In this document: in pieces, positions 1-8,232 of the stretch
How positions within the stretch are numbered: position 1 is the stretch's first letter
Layout of the letters: every line of letters begins with the position of its first letter
NCBI GenBank assembly: GCA_964406735.1
Contig: CAYOSU010000022.1
Location: forward strand, 1 to 16,395
Length of the DNA stretch: 16,395 nucleotides
Direction: 5' to 3'
Source: CAYOSU01 sp964406735
GTDB lineage: Bacteria > Bacillota > Clostridia > Christensenellales > CAMQZB01
Notes under the pieces: model-generated
The model's input: the letters and a program-made list of their open reading frames with translations, nothing else
Database searches by the model: none
What the model was told of the DNA's origin: nothing
Made by a program: the position numbers and the translations under genes

Positions 1-26
1 AAAAAAAGGCAGAGGGTTGCCTTTTT
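1..26 (-). terminator. Rho-independent terminator after metallophosphoesterase gene
   Basis: A 9-bp stem (AAAAAGGCA with TGCCTTTTT) with a 6-nt loop. Read on the minus strand it is followed by a run of seven T, which fits the end of the minus-strand gene whose stop lies about 55 bp away. It also has T-rich sequence on the plus side, so it may serve both strands. Confidence 0.75.
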
Positions 27-81
27 GTCGTTTTATTATTTGTATTTTTATTGTTTTGGGTATTTGCGGTAGATTTAGGCG

Positions 82-783
82 TTATCTTGCGTCTATCTCC
101 TGAAGGGTGAAGCCTACGAGGTCGCAGGACGTCAGGTAGTAATCTACGCCGCCTTTTTGGAGTTTTTTTATCGCAAGGGAGTCCGAGCCGTGAAGGTGGC
201 CGTATACGACGGTCTTTATTCCGTGGCGTTCAAAGTTATCGGTGAAGTTGGTGTTTTCTCGCTTTACGTTGAACGGCGGATAGTGCATCATCGCAACTAC
301 CTTATCCCCCTCTCGTTTGAGCTTATCGGCAGCATTCAACGAAAGCTCCAGTCTCTCGCTCTCACGAAGGTATATCTTCTCGTCGTCCTTTGAAAAATCC
401 GAGGCGTTAGGCGTCGTCCAGCCCCGTGAGCCGCATACCACCAAGTCCCCTATCCTCAATGCGTCGTTCTGGACGAGCAATATATCGTCGGGCATAAAAT
501 CACGTGCCTTGCCTATTCCCTGCCACCAATAGTCGTGGTTGCCTTTTATCAGCACCTTTTTCCCCGGGAGCGCATGCAAAAATGCGACGTCCTCGTCGAC
601 GTCTTCCATTCGCATTGCCCAGCTCAAGTCTCCTGCCAAAAGCACGACGTCCTCGTCCGTTACCTTTTTGAGCCAGTCCTCTTTTATCTTTTCGAGGTAA
701 TTATCCCATATCTTGCCAAAGACGTTCATGGGCTTGTCTGATCTCCCGGGCATATGTAGGTCTGATATAGCAAAAATCTTCAT
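82..783 (-). CDS. Metallophosphoesterase (calcineurin-like, COG1768-type)
   Basis: Predicted cytoplasmic metal-dependent phosphohydrolase of 233 residues. The calcineurin-like motifs appear in order: D8 and H10 in SDLH, GDL at 51-53, GNHD at 81-84, H167 in MMHYPPF, and GHLHG at 195-199. These residues normally hold the two-metal centre, so the fold and catalytic class are secure. The substrate is not known; members of this compact single-domain family are annotated only as predicted phosphohydrolases. The start is supported by GGAG seven bases upstream and by the family-typical MKIFAISDLH opening. It is transcribed alone, divergently from the Cys-rich gene at 980, with a possible promoter at 802-830. 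Confidence 0.92.
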   Translation of the reverse strand: MKIFAISDLHMPGRSDKPMNVFGKIWDNYLEKIKEDWLKKVTDEDVVLLAGDLSWAMRMEDVDEDVAFLHALPGKKVLIKGNHDYWWQGIGKARDFMPDDILLVQNDALRIGDLVVCGSRGWTTPNASDFSKDDEKIYLRESERLELSLNAADKLKREGDKVVAMMHYPPFNVKRENTNFTDNFERHGIKTVVYGHLHGSDSLAIKKLQKGGVDYYLTSCDLVGFTLQEIDAR

Positions 784-801
784 ATTAATTCTCCGCTTGT
801 T

Positions 802-830
802 ATTATGCAGTATTTTTCTTGAAAAAGCAA
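802..830 (-). promoter_or_regulatory. Possible sigma-A promoter for metallophosphoesterase
   Basis: On the minus strand TTGCTT (825-830), a 17-nt spacer and CATAAT (802-807). The -10 is good, the -35 matches only three of six. Expected transcript start is about 12 bases before the start codon. Confidence 0.45.
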
Positions 831-964
831 GGAAAAGCGTTGAAAAGGCGGAAATTTGCCGCTATTTCATATAATTTTACGGGAGTTTTTAGCACAACGC
901 TATCACCATATCTTTTTCATCTACATATATTGGAAATAGGCAAACGGTTATTCTTAAATAACGA

Positions 965-975
965 AAAGGAGGTGA
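965..975 (+). promoter_or_regulatory. Near-perfect ribosome binding site
   Basis: AAAGGAGGTGA is complementary to the 16S rRNA 3' end over its full length and lies at ideal spacing from ATG 980. It fixes the start of the following gene and suggests high translation. Confidence 0.85.
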
Positions 976-979
976 TGAG

Positions 980-1612
980 ATGTCTTTTTCTAACTGCGGC
1001 GGAGACTTTTTGACTCCCGGGCGCATTAACGGAAACCCATTACATAACCTTTGCGAAAGGGCGTGTATCGAAGCCAAAAAGGTGTTCGACGGATGTATGA
1101 TGCAACGCTCTATCGAAGGGGTCGTGCTGGCACTTTCTGACTTTACGCCGACAAGCCCTACGCTGCCGCTTAACTTCGTTTCTGCGGCGAATGCTTCCGC
1201 TAAGCCCGAAATAACGGCGTTTGACGTTACCGCTCTTCCCGACAGGAACGGGCTTTCGAGAGTAAAGGCGACGGTATCTATACCGATGACGGTAAATTAT
1301 ACCGACGCAAGCGGCGTACAGGGCGTTGCAAAGTCGAGCTTTGTCATCGATCAGGACATCGTGCTGTTCGTGCCGACTAACTCTATTATGCCGTACACAC
1401 TCGAAGCCGTCTGCGGCGTCGTCTGTACAAGGGGTAGCTACGTTGCGGAGAATACTTTCTCCGTTACGGCGTGCGTTACGCTTATTCTCAAAGTGGTTAT
1501 GGATGTTGAGCTGATGATTCCGACTTACGGCTATTGCCAGCTGCCGCCCTGCCAGCCTTTTAACGAGGAGGTCTGTTCGGGCTTCTTTGAAACGCCACTT
1601 TACCCAAGATAA
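980..1612 (+). CDS. Cys-rich conserved clostridial protein, possible spore-surface (SPOCS/DUF3794-like) protein
   Basis: A 210-residue protein with no signal peptide or membrane segment and ten cysteines (residues 6, 25, 29, 39, 145, 149, 165, 186, 191, 199) grouped at both ends. The middle (about 75-180) is rich in alternating V/T/I residues typical of beta strands, with KATVSIP and SVTACVTLIL segments that resemble the repeating strands of SPOCS/DUF3794 spore coat domains. The similarity is by eye and weak. It is the only plus-strand protein gene among the core genes, has a near-perfect Shine-Dalgarno and ends at a strong terminator, so it is monocistronic. No convincing vegetative promoter is visible: a TATAAT at 870-875 has no -35 at normal spacing, which would be compatible with a sporulation sigma factor. 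Function otherwise unknown. Confidence 0.8.
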   Translation: MSFSNCGGDFLTPGRINGNPLHNLCERACIEAKKVFDGCMMQRSIEGVVLALSDFTPTSPTLPLNFVSAANASAKPEITAFDVTALPDRNGLSRVKATVSIPMTVNYTDASGVQGVAKSSFVIDQDIVLFVPTNSIMPYTLEAVCGVVCTRGSYVAENTFSVTACVTLILKVVMDVELMIPTYGYCQLPPCQPFNEEVCSGFFETPLYPR

Positions 1613-1624
1613 ATTTGTGATAAG

Positions 1625-1653
1625 AAAAGACCCGAACGTTTCGGGTCTTTTTT
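1625..1653 (+). terminator. Strong Rho-independent terminator
   Basis: Stem AAAAGACCCGAA with TTCGGGTCTTTT and a 3-nt loop, then more T. It lies 12 bases after the Cys-rich gene. The minus strand also has a T-rich tail, so it probably also stops the minus-strand lysC transcript that converges here. Confidence 0.9.
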
Positions 1654-1764
1654 ATGTTGTTAAGTTGAATCACTAGACTTTTTTATGATCTACCAATACT
1701 TTTTTGCGATCTGCTCGAACGGATCGTTTTGTTGTTGCCGTTTTCGCTATTTTTTTACTGCTTT

Positions 1765-3081
1765 TCAGCAGAAGGCGGAGTAGATCGACTGAATGGACTT
1801 TTCGTAGTCGGATTCTTCGACGCCTATTATTATATTCATCTCTGAAGAGCCCTGGTCTATCATGACGACATTGACACCATTTTCGCCCAATGCGGAGAAC
1901 AGCTTACCCGAAAGACCGATATAATTTTTCATTCCGAAGCCTACCGTTGCGATAAGCGCAATATCGTCGTGGACGGCTATTCTATCGGGTTCAACGGCTT
2001 CCCTTATTCTCGTGATTATTTTTTCCTTTAAGCCTGCCGATATATCCTTGGTGTCGATGACTATCGAGATGGTATCGATACCCGTCGGCATATGCTCTAA
2101 GGATACGCCGTATCTTTCAAGGACGGTCAATATCTTTCTCGCAAAGCCTATCTCGGAGTTCATCATCGCTTTTTCGACGGTGATTACCGTGAAGCCCTTT
2201 TTGCCAGCTATTCCCGTTATCGTCCTGCCGTTGCCCTCGTAGTTTTCGTCAGGCACTATCATCGTGCCGCTATTTGAGGGTTCAAACGTATTCCTTATAT
2301 TGATTGGTATTCCCGACTGTTTGACGGGGAATATCGACTCGGAGTGAAGCACGTTTGCGCCCATATATGAAAGCTCACGAAGCTCATGGTAGCAAAGGGT
2401 CTCCATCTGCGACGCATCCTTGACTATTCTCGGGTCTGCCGTCCTGAATCCGTTGACGTCAGTCCAGTTCTCGTACACGGTCGCATTGACGGCTCTTGCA
2501 ACGAGCGCTCCCGTTATATCCGATCCGCCCCTTGAGAATGTCTTTACGTCGTCGCCAGGGACTGCTCCGTAAAAGCCCGGTATTACCGCCGAGCCTAATT
2601 TCTCCAGCTTTTTGGACATCAGGTCGTTGGTGTACTCGCCGTCAAGTCTTCCGTTTGCGTCGAATTCTACCACCTCTGCGGCGTCCACAAAGGGCATTCC
2701 GAGCACTTCGCTTATCATGACAGCGGACATATACTCGCCGCGGCTTGCGGCAAAATCGTCCGTTTTTATCTCGTCGATCTCCCTCATCGTCCTTTCAAGG
2801 AGTCCCTTTATATCCGTTTTGAGACCTAAATTTATCGCTATTTCGGTGTATCTTTCGGCAATTACAGAAAACAGCTTCTCGCACGTTCCCTCGCTCCTTG
2901 CAAGCTTTGCGCACTCGTAAAGCATATCGGTTATCTTGACGTCCCCCTTGAATCTCTTGCCGGGGGCTGATACTACGACGAAGCGTCTTTCGGGATCGCT
3001 CTTTATTATCTCACGCACCTTAGCTATATTGGTAGCCGACGCAACGCTAGTGCCGCCGAATTTACATACCTTTATTCCCAT
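1765..3081 (-). CDS. lysC: Aspartate kinase
   Basis: Phosphorylates L-aspartate with ATP, the first step to lysine, diaminopimelate, threonine and methionine. Of 438 residues, 1-290 form the amino acid kinase fold, with KFGGTS at 7-12 and SRGGSD at 183-188, the substrate and nucleotide signatures. Two ACT domains follow (about 298-365 and 372-438), so allosteric amino acid feedback is expected. Length and layout match the monofunctional ACT-containing enzymes of Clostridia. The start is supported by AAGGAAAGAG just upstream. It follows the DUF1015 gene by 15 bases and is the last gene of the cdaA operon. Which amino acid inhibits it cannot be read from sequence, so the symbol lysC is a convenience label. 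Confidence 0.95.
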   Translation of the reverse strand: MGIKVCKFGGTSVASATNIAKVREIIKSDPERRFVVVSAPGKRFKGDVKITDMLYECAKLARSEGTCEKLFSVIAERYTEIAINLGLKTDIKGLLERTMREIDEIKTDDFAASRGEYMSAVMISEVLGMPFVDAAEVVEFDANGRLDGEYTNDLMSKKLEKLGSAVIPGFYGAVPGDDVKTFSRGGSDITGALVARAVNATVYENWTDVNGFRTADPRIVKDASQMETLCYHELRELSYMGANVLHSESIFPVKQSGIPINIRNTFEPSNSGTMIVPDENYEGNGRTITGIAGKKGFTVITVEKAMMNSEIGFARKILTVLERYGVSLEHMPTGIDTISIVIDTKDISAGLKEKIITRIREAVEPDRIAVHDDIALIATVGFGMKNYIGLSGKLFSALGENGVNVVMIDQGSSEMNIIIGVEESDYEKSIQSIYSAFC

Positions 3082-3096
3082 ATTTCTCTTTCCTTT

Positions 3097-4281
3097 TTAT
3101 ATTATTCTTCTCGCTTCGAGATAAAATCTCTTGTCGTCAGCCTCGCCCATCGAAAACGTCTTTCTCGGTAACGCACCGAAGCGTTCTACCGCCTCGAATA
3201 GCTCGTCTTTTTTGAGCGTCGGCATCATTATCCCGACGTTGTCCTCTTTATTGGACAGCTCCTCTAAAACCTCGTCGCCGTGAATGTAATCCACCTCGCA
3301 ATTTTCGGCTTTCACAAAGTCATCTATTATCTGCTGCACTATTTTATAGCACTCGACGGTGTTTTCGGGGCAATTGAGCGTTATCTCTTTTCCGTCGCAC
3401 AGAATTTTCAGCGTGCCGTTTCCCGAAAGACCGTCTTCAAGTCTTTGTATAATCTTATGCGAGCCGCCCCCTAAAAGCAACCGATGAATGGGTTTGAAGT
3501 TTATCGCATCGGAGTAGACGTTGACTATCTCGACGAGCGCATATCTTGACGGATCGTCCGGTATTCCCTTTTTCTTGTTATTTTCCCACACTGTCTTTGC
3601 CGCCGCAAGCGAGTGGTTGCCGTCGCCGACTGCAAGGAGCATATCGGACGAGCGGATAGCTTCTATCATCTCGTTGACTTGGAAGCTTGCGGGGATGAAA
3701 TAGCCCTCTATTTTGCCGCCGCCCATGTTAAGTTCGAAGTCGTACAGCTTTTTGAAGATATCCCTGTTCTCGTCGAGCTTTTCTATGATGCGCTTTTTCT
3801 TATCGGACAAAAGGAGCATGACGTGCGGAAGCTCTAATACAGCGTTTTTGCGGATATTTACCCTCGTAGGTATTCTCTCCAAGACCGTCTCTTCGGTAGC
3901 ACGTATAAGGCTGTTTTCGCCCTTGACAAAGGAATAGTCCTCTAAGTCGACAGTAGCAACTATTCCGACTCTCCTATCGCCCGAAGCCGTCGTTCTGACG
4001 GTAAGGATATAGCCGAAATACGGTATTAAGATGTTGTCCTCCAAGTACTTTTTCATCGTAGAATTGATGCTTTCTATGCGTTTTTCGTCGTCCCGACCTA
4101 AAAATATCTCGGGGAAGACTACTCTATACGCACTCGGAGCATCGCCGACTAATTTTTCGAGCGTTTCAAAGTACTCGGGTTCTTTGGTATGCTGGTCGCA
4201 TGCAATGCACGACCATTTAGTTAAATCAATGCCTTCGGGTATCAATATTTCCGAAGGCATGCACGTCGTAAATTCTTCCAT
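3097..4281 (-). CDS. DUF1015 family protein
   Basis: A 394-residue soluble protein of the DUF1015 family (PF06245), biochemical role unknown. Family hallmarks visible are IPEGIDLTKW and ACDQHTKEPEYF near the N terminus, RATEETVLERIPTR in the middle and VGDGNHSLAAAK at about residues 217-228. ATG 4281 was chosen over the upstream TTG at 4353: the family begins just before the IPEG segment, and the longer version would lie inside the small ORF at 4290-4385. No clear Shine-Dalgarno precedes 4281, but the upstream ORF stops only 8 bases away, so coupled translation is likely. Members often sit next to amino acid or serine biosynthesis genes; here it lies between c-di-AMP synthesis and aspartate kinase. 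Confidence 0.88.
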   Translation of the reverse strand: MEEFTTCMPSEILIPEGIDLTKWSCIACDQHTKEPEYFETLEKLVGDAPSAYRVVFPEIFLGRDDEKRIESINSTMKKYLEDNILIPYFGYILTVRTTASGDRRVGIVATVDLEDYSFVKGENSLIRATEETVLERIPTRVNIRKNAVLELPHVMLLLSDKKKRIIEKLDENRDIFKKLYDFELNMGGGKIEGYFIPASFQVNEMIEAIRSSDMLLAVGDGNHSLAAAKTVWENNKKKGIPDDPSRYALVEIVNVYSDAINFKPIHRLLLGGGSHKIIQRLEDGLSGNGTLKILCDGKEITLNCPENTVECYKIVQQIIDDFVKAENCEVDYIHGDEVLEELSNKEDNVGIMMPTLKKDELFEAVERFGALPRKTFSMGEADDKRFYLEARRII

Positions 4282-4289
4282 AGGCTTTT

Positions 4290-4385
4290 TTATAACGTTA
4301 TTGCAACGTAAGTGAGTATTGCTGAAAGTATAGCAAGAAGCAGGACTTCCCAATTATTCTTGATGGCTTTGATAAACTTTTTCAT
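4290..4385 (-). CDS. Small 31-residue membrane protein resembling the CdaR/YbbR N-terminal anchor
   Basis: This ORF is too short for normal gene callers. Its ATG overlaps the cdaA stop codon (TTATGA), and AGGAG lies 9-10 bases upstream inside the end of cdaA, so translation is probably coupled. The peptide opens MKKFIKAIKNNWEVLLLA and continues as one hydrophobic helix to a TAA stop. CdaR (YbbR), the usual partner gene directly after cdaA, also opens with a short basic M-x-KF...NN-x-W stretch and one helix before its extracellular YbbR repeats. Here the repeats are absent and the DUF1015 gene begins 8 bases later. It may be a minimal CdaA regulator or the remnant of a deleted cdaR. Coding status is inferred from position and composition only. 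Confidence 0.6.
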   Translation of the reverse strand: MKKFIKAIKNNWEVLLLAILSAILTYVAITL

Positions 4386-5188
4386 AAATTCAAGCTCCTT
4401 ATACCGTATATCTCTTCAAGCGCCTGCGTCATCATTTCTGCCGACGCATATCTTCTCATTACGCCTCGACGAACGAGTGATATAACGCCCGTTTCCTCGG
4501 AAACTATTATCGAGAGTACGTCGGTCATCTCCGTTATACCGATTCCCGCTCTATGCCTCGTGCCGAGGTCTTTCGGAACGGAAGCATCCTGCGTCAAGGG
4601 AAGAACGCATCCTGCCGCTACTATCTTATTTCCCGAAACGAGCATCGCTCCGTCATGAAGCGGCGTATTGGGTGTGAATACGTTTTCTATTATCTCCGTC
4701 GAGATGTCGCTGTTGAGAAGCGTTCCCGTATCGGCTATCTGCTGAGGGATCTGGGAGGGCATTACTACTATGAGTGCGCCTACGTTCCTCTTACTCATGC
4801 TCTGGCACGCCTTGATTATTACGCCGATACACTCGCGTATCTCCTCTTCGGAGCCAGAAAACGTCGTTACGGGGGACTCTCCGAGCTGTGCCTTTGCAGA
4901 CTTTTTCCATATCTCACGGCGTATCTCCGTTCTGAAAAGAACGAAGCACATCACGGGATATAGCGCTAACATCGCTTTGGTGATATGAGAGGTTGCAGGA
5001 AGTCCCAAAACGCTTGCAATAAGCGCAACGAGCAAGAACGCTACGGTCAAGACCATATAGTACCTGCTGTTATACTTTTTCGCTATAATGAAAACGTATG
5101 CGTAAAACACGGCGAGGACTATTATATCTATCACCGAAAAGACGTTGAACGCACCTATTAAATTGGAAAATCTTTCTGCTAAATTCAT
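4382..5188 (-). CDS. cdaA: Diadenylate cyclase CdaA
   Basis: Membrane enzyme that condenses two ATP into cyclic di-AMP, the second messenger for potassium and osmolyte balance and cell-wall homeostasis. The 268 residues show three N-terminal membrane helices (about 18-36, 45-63, 70-85), then the DAC domain with the catalytic DGA at 179-181 and RHR at 211-213; both signatures are intact. Length matches CdaA (YbbP/DacA) rather than DisA. The usual neighbours cdaR and glmM are missing; a 31-codon CdaR-like anchor overlaps the stop instead. A promoter lies at 5223-5250, and AAGGG about eight bases upstream is the likely ribosome binding site. First gene of a four-gene operon ending in aspartate kinase. 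Confidence 0.96.
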   Translation of the reverse strand: MNLAERFSNLIGAFNVFSVIDIIVLAVFYAYVFIIAKKYNSRYYMVLTVAFLLVALIASVLGLPATSHITKAMLALYPVMCFVLFRTEIRREIWKKSAKAQLGESPVTTFSGSEEEIRECIGVIIKACQSMSKRNVGALIVVMPSQIPQQIADTGTLLNSDISTEIIENVFTPNTPLHDGAMLVSGNKIVAAGCVLPLTQDASVPKDLGTRHRAGIGITEMTDVLSIIVSEETGVISLVRRGVMRRYASAEMMTQALEEIYGIRSLNL

Positions 5189-5222
5189 ATCTAAACCCTT
5201 ATAAAGCCTGTTGCTTTACTTT

Positions 5223-5250
5223 ATTTTAATACAAAAGCTCCAAATCTCAA
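5223..5250 (-). promoter_or_regulatory. Sigma-A promoter for cdaA operon
   Basis: On the minus strand TTGAGA (5245-5250), a 16-nt spacer and TAAAAT (5223-5228), each five of six to consensus. It sits in the 89-bp gap after the M28 peptidase gene and would give an untranslated leader of about 28 nt. Confidence 0.6.
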
Positions 5251-5277
5251 AGCAATTTGCATAATTTTTATTGACTT

Positions 5278-6591
5278 TTATTCAAAAACGTCGCCGTCGT
5301 CACTCTCCTCGAAGGTGTCTATCACGTCGATAGGCTCGTTTTTTCGCTCGTTTATTATTATTCTTATCGTCGGGAGCTTGCCCCAGTCCTTTCTGGCGAT
5401 GAGATATACCGCTACTATGAACGCAACGAATACTATTATTGCAACGACAAAGAAAAACCACGTTTCGTATATGAAGCCGACAGTCGTCGGGTTGGCCTTG
5501 GAATACTCCGCCTTTTCGACAAAATCAGAGCGTTTCAAAGTCGTCATCACAACGCTCGTTACAAGCTCGAAGCGGTCTTTTACGAACTCTTCGCCGTAGA
5601 TATCGAGAACGGACTCTACCGTGTCGTATTCGGTGTGCATTATGTCCGTCTTGCCGTCGGACTCCTGACCGTTGATATTTTCCTTGGACGAGAGGTTATA
5701 GCCGAAGAAGAACGTGCACGGTATGCCCTTTGCCATGAATACGGCGTTATCCGACTGTATTCCTACGTGGACGAAGGGCTTTTCGTCGATCACTCTGAAA
5801 TAGCCGTTTGACATCTTATCCCACGGCATTTCGGTGAGCGTGCCGTCTAACTTATTTGCACTCTCTATAAACATCTCCTCGTGCGTTCTTTTTATCTCGT
5901 CAGTGAAAATATATAGGTTATCGCCGCAGGATACGGAGTCGAGATTTATCATCATGAGAGTATTCTCTATCTCGTCTTCCGTCATATTGGAAACGTACGC
6001 CGAGCTTCCCAGCATGCCTGCCTCCTCCATTCCGAAGAAGACTATTTCGACGTTGTAGGGAATATCTTCCCTTGCTATCGCATACGCAAGTGCAAGCGTT
6101 GCCGCAACGCCGCTTCCGTTATCGTACGCACCCTTTGAAAGGCTGTTTGAAAGTCCGTAGGCGTTGTCGTAATGAGCACCTATTATTACAGTCTTTTGGC
6201 TTCCGTTTGTAGCCTTTTTGACGCCTACGACGTTCTGAGAGTAGCTCAAATATCCGCCGTCAACGCTATCCTCAGTATATACCGAAAAGCCTTGCAGGTA
6301 CTTGCCGTTTTTGCTATCATATCCCAAGCTCTGCAACGTTTCCGCCAAATACTCTGCCGCCGCCTTTTCTCCCTCGGTCGCACAAGTCCTGTCGGGGAAG
6401 CGTTCCTCGAAATCCTGCCAGATCCCGAAGATATAGTTTGAGTCGAATATATACGAGCCGTCGTCCGAAACAGTATAAGGCTCCGTCCTCGTTGCTATCA
6501 AAAGTTCGTCGTTTGCGTACGCCGTCGTCGGCGTTACCGCAACGGAGATTACTATAAGGAGGGACAATATCAAAGCTAATTTCTTCTTCAT
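5278..6591 (-). CDS. Membrane-anchored M28 family metallopeptidase
   Basis: A 437-residue extracellular zinc peptidase, probably an aminopeptidase. A signal peptide (1-26, ending TTAYA) is followed by the M28 domain with all metal ligands in order: H140 in GAHYD, D157 in YDNGSG, E189/E190 in GMEEAG, D218 in NLDS and H319 in MHTEYDT. One membrane helix follows at about 377-399, then a charged acidic cytoplasmic tail, so the enzyme should face outwards as a type I membrane protein. GGAGG lies 7 bases before the ATG. It begins 12 bases after the preceding membrane-protein gene and is the last gene of the comEC-holA transcription block. The substrate is unknown; the family takes peptide N termini and occasionally other amide substrates. 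Confidence 0.93.
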   Translation of the reverse strand: MKKKLALILSLLIVISVAVTPTTAYANDELLIATRTEPYTVSDDGSYIFDSNYIFGIWQDFEERFPDRTCATEGEKAAAEYLAETLQSLGYDSKNGKYLQGFSVYTEDSVDGGYLSYSQNVVGVKKATNGSQKTVIIGAHYDNAYGLSNSLSKGAYDNGSGVAATLALAYAIAREDIPYNVEIVFFGMEEAGMLGSSAYVSNMTEDEIENTLMMINLDSVSCGDNLYIFTDEIKRTHEEMFIESANKLDGTLTEMPWDKMSNGYFRVIDEKPFVHVGIQSDNAVFMAKGIPCTFFFGYNLSSKENINGQESDGKTDIMHTEYDTVESVLDIYGEEFVKDRFELVTSVVMTTLKRSDFVEKAEYSKANPTTVGFIYETWFFFVVAIIVFVAFIVAVYLIARKDWGKLPTIRIIINERKNEPIDVIDTFEESDDGDVFE

Positions 6592-6603
6592 GCGCTTTCC
6601 TCC

Positions 6604-7188
6604 TTACACCAAAAGGGTTATATACGTTATCAGGTTGAAGATAACGAACGGTACCGCAAAGGAGACGAGAACTCTGCCGCCGTAGCCGTCTTTTATATAG
6701 TTCTTCTTCATGAAAAAGTAGAACGGGAATATTACCGCCATGGTCGCAAGCATCTCAAACATATTTAAGCCAAATACTATGAAATAGCCGTCTTCCGTCA
6801 GGCACAGCAGGCAAAGTAGCCCAACCAATATATTTCTTACTAACAGGAACGGGCGGAAGTTCGTCTTGAACTCTTTGAGCGAAAAGGGCATAAAGCCTCT
6901 CATATAGCGGTAAGCAAAGAAGTAATAGAGCTTCATCATTACTTCCGCTACAAGAAGGGACATCAAGCCGCTCGTTATAAGCGTCATTATATAGCCCGAC
7001 ATTCCCGTCGGGACGGAGAAGGTGTAGCCAAACTCCATTGCCATATATTCCGTTAATTCTAACTGCCCTCTCGAGGAGTACCAGGACAGGGCGAAAAAGG
7101 ACAAAACGTACGCCACCGTCAAAAGCGGAGAGCTTTTTGCGGTGAAGGGCGTTTTTACTTCGTTTGTTTTTCTCGTTGGCATCTGCAT
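6604..7188 (-). CDS. Polytopic membrane protein of unknown function
   Basis: 194 residues with about five hydrophobic helices (roughly 22-40, 60-92, 112-128, 130-155 and 178-194), a short basic N-terminal tail facing the cytoplasm and no recognisable catalytic motif. I do not recognise a family. AAGGAAA, which overlaps the holA stop region, lies about seven bases before ATG 7188, and only 12 bases separate it from holA, so translation coupling is likely. Its position directly before a membrane-anchored peptidase in the same operon could mean a shared envelope role, but nothing in the sequence proves this. Confidence 0.8.
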   Translation of the reverse strand: MQMPTRKTNEVKTPFTAKSSPLLTVAYVLSFFALSWYSSRGQLELTEYMAMEFGYTFSVPTGMSGYIMTLITSGLMSLLVAEVMMKLYYFFAYRYMRGFMPFSLKEFKTNFRPFLLVRNILVGLLCLLCLTEDGYFIVFGLNMFEMLATMAVIFPFYFFMKKNYIKDGYGGRVLVSFAVPFVIFNLITYITLLV

Positions 7189-7200
7189 ACAAGTGTTTCC

Positions 7201-8226
7201 TTAAATATCGGCTAAGTGGAGAACGCAGGAGTCTATCGCTCCGTCGTCCCTCATCTCGCCGCTTTTTATCTTTATATCTACTGCGGACAGGTATTCCATC
7301 GCTTCTTTTAGCTTCTTTATCGGGTACTTTTTGCCCGTTTCACGGGCTTTCTTTATCGCATAAGGCTTGACTTTGAAAAGCGTGGTAAGCTCGTCGTCGG
7401 TCGTATTCGACACGCACACATAGAACATCCTGCGGTAGTTATTATACAGCATGCTCGCAAAAGTCGTGCCGCTTATCTTTTGAGACTTTATCTTCTCTAC
7501 GAGTGAAAAGGTCTTTTTGACGTCTTTATTTACTATCGCATTGATAAGGTCGAAGACCTGCGCTTCCGCCTCGTCCGCAACCATATCGTCTACGTCCTTT
7601 TGCGTTATCTCCCCGCTCTCCTTTCTTGCGCAAAGTATGTCTACGCCGTTTTTGACGCTGTACATATCAAGGTTACAGCGATTGGCAATGACTGTTGCTA
7701 GGCTCTCCGTTATCGTGATCCCTTGTCTTTTCATCGAAAGCACTATCCAGCGAACGACGTTTTGCATACTCTCTTTACCGCAATCGACGGACTCGAAGCC
7801 ATCTATCTCCGTTACGCCGCTTTTTATACATACGACGGCTACCGTCTGCGGATTTGGAGAGGCTGCGTATTTTTTTAGCGTGGAGATCATCTTTGAAAGC
7901 GTCTTATCCTGCGGCTTGACTTTCTGCTTATCCTGCGGTTTATCCTGATTTTTGTCTTGATTTTTTTCTTTCGTTTCCGACATCTCTATCGACAAAACGG
8001 AAACACGCTTGTCGGACAAGAACGGGAAAGTGTTGAGCGACTGCATAAAATCGCCGAAGCGTTCGTCCGAAAACTTTTCAAGATTCATATCCTCGTTTGT
8101 AATTCCCGACGACGATATTATCTTTTTTAACGCCGCATCGACGAAATATATATCCTCGCCGTGCAATAACACGCAGCAAGGCAGGCTGTCAGCACCTATT
8201 TTTTTGATAAATTCCGCACTTTTCAT
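7201..8226 (-). CDS. holA: DNA polymerase III delta subunit
   Basis: Clamp-loader subunit that opens the sliding clamp and links the loader to DNA. The N-terminal nucleotide-fold signature CCVLLHGEDIYFVDAAL (about 17-33) and the C-terminal helical region with LYNNYRRMFYV are typical; 341 residues is normal length. Between about residues 87 and 108 there is a low-complexity stretch rich in Q, D and K (QDKNQDKPQDK), encoded by short tandem DNA repeats and not part of the conserved fold. Adjacent to comEC as in many Firmicutes. No Shine-Dalgarno precedes the ATG; a promoter at 8233-8261 would start transcription at the A of the ATG (see findings). rpsT, its common neighbour, is not here. Confidence 0.93.
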   Translation of the reverse strand: MKSAEFIKKIGADSLPCCVLLHGEDIYFVDAALKKIISSSGITNEDMNLEKFSDERFGDFMQSLNTFPFLSDKRVSVLSIEMSETKEKNQDKNQDKPQDKQKVKPQDKTLSKMISTLKKYAASPNPQTVAVVCIKSGVTEIDGFESVDCGKESMQNVVRWIVLSMKRQGITITESLATVIANRCNLDMYSVKNGVDILCARKESGEITQKDVDDMVADEAEAQVFDLINAIVNKDVKKTFSLVEKIKSQKISGTTFASMLYNNYRRMFYVCVSNTTDDELTTLFKVKPYAIKKARETGKKYPIKKLKEAMEYLSAVDIKIKSGEMRDDGAIDSCVLHLADI

Positions 8227-8232
8227 GAAAAC

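Noticed and set aside
840..875. TTGAAA (840) with TATAAT (870) as a promoter for the Cys-rich gene.
   Set aside because: The spacer is 24 nt, far outside the sigma-A range; no alternative sigma consensus matched well enough to call.
4281..4353. The longer DUF1015 start at TTG 4353.
   Set aside because: It would add residues not seen in the family, overlaps the CdaR-like small ORF in another frame and uses a weak start codon.
6755..7192. A 145-codon minus-strand frame overlapping the membrane protein gene.
   Set aside because: It shares the region with the 6604-7188 gene in another frame; the latter has the RBS, clear membrane helices and correct operon spacing.
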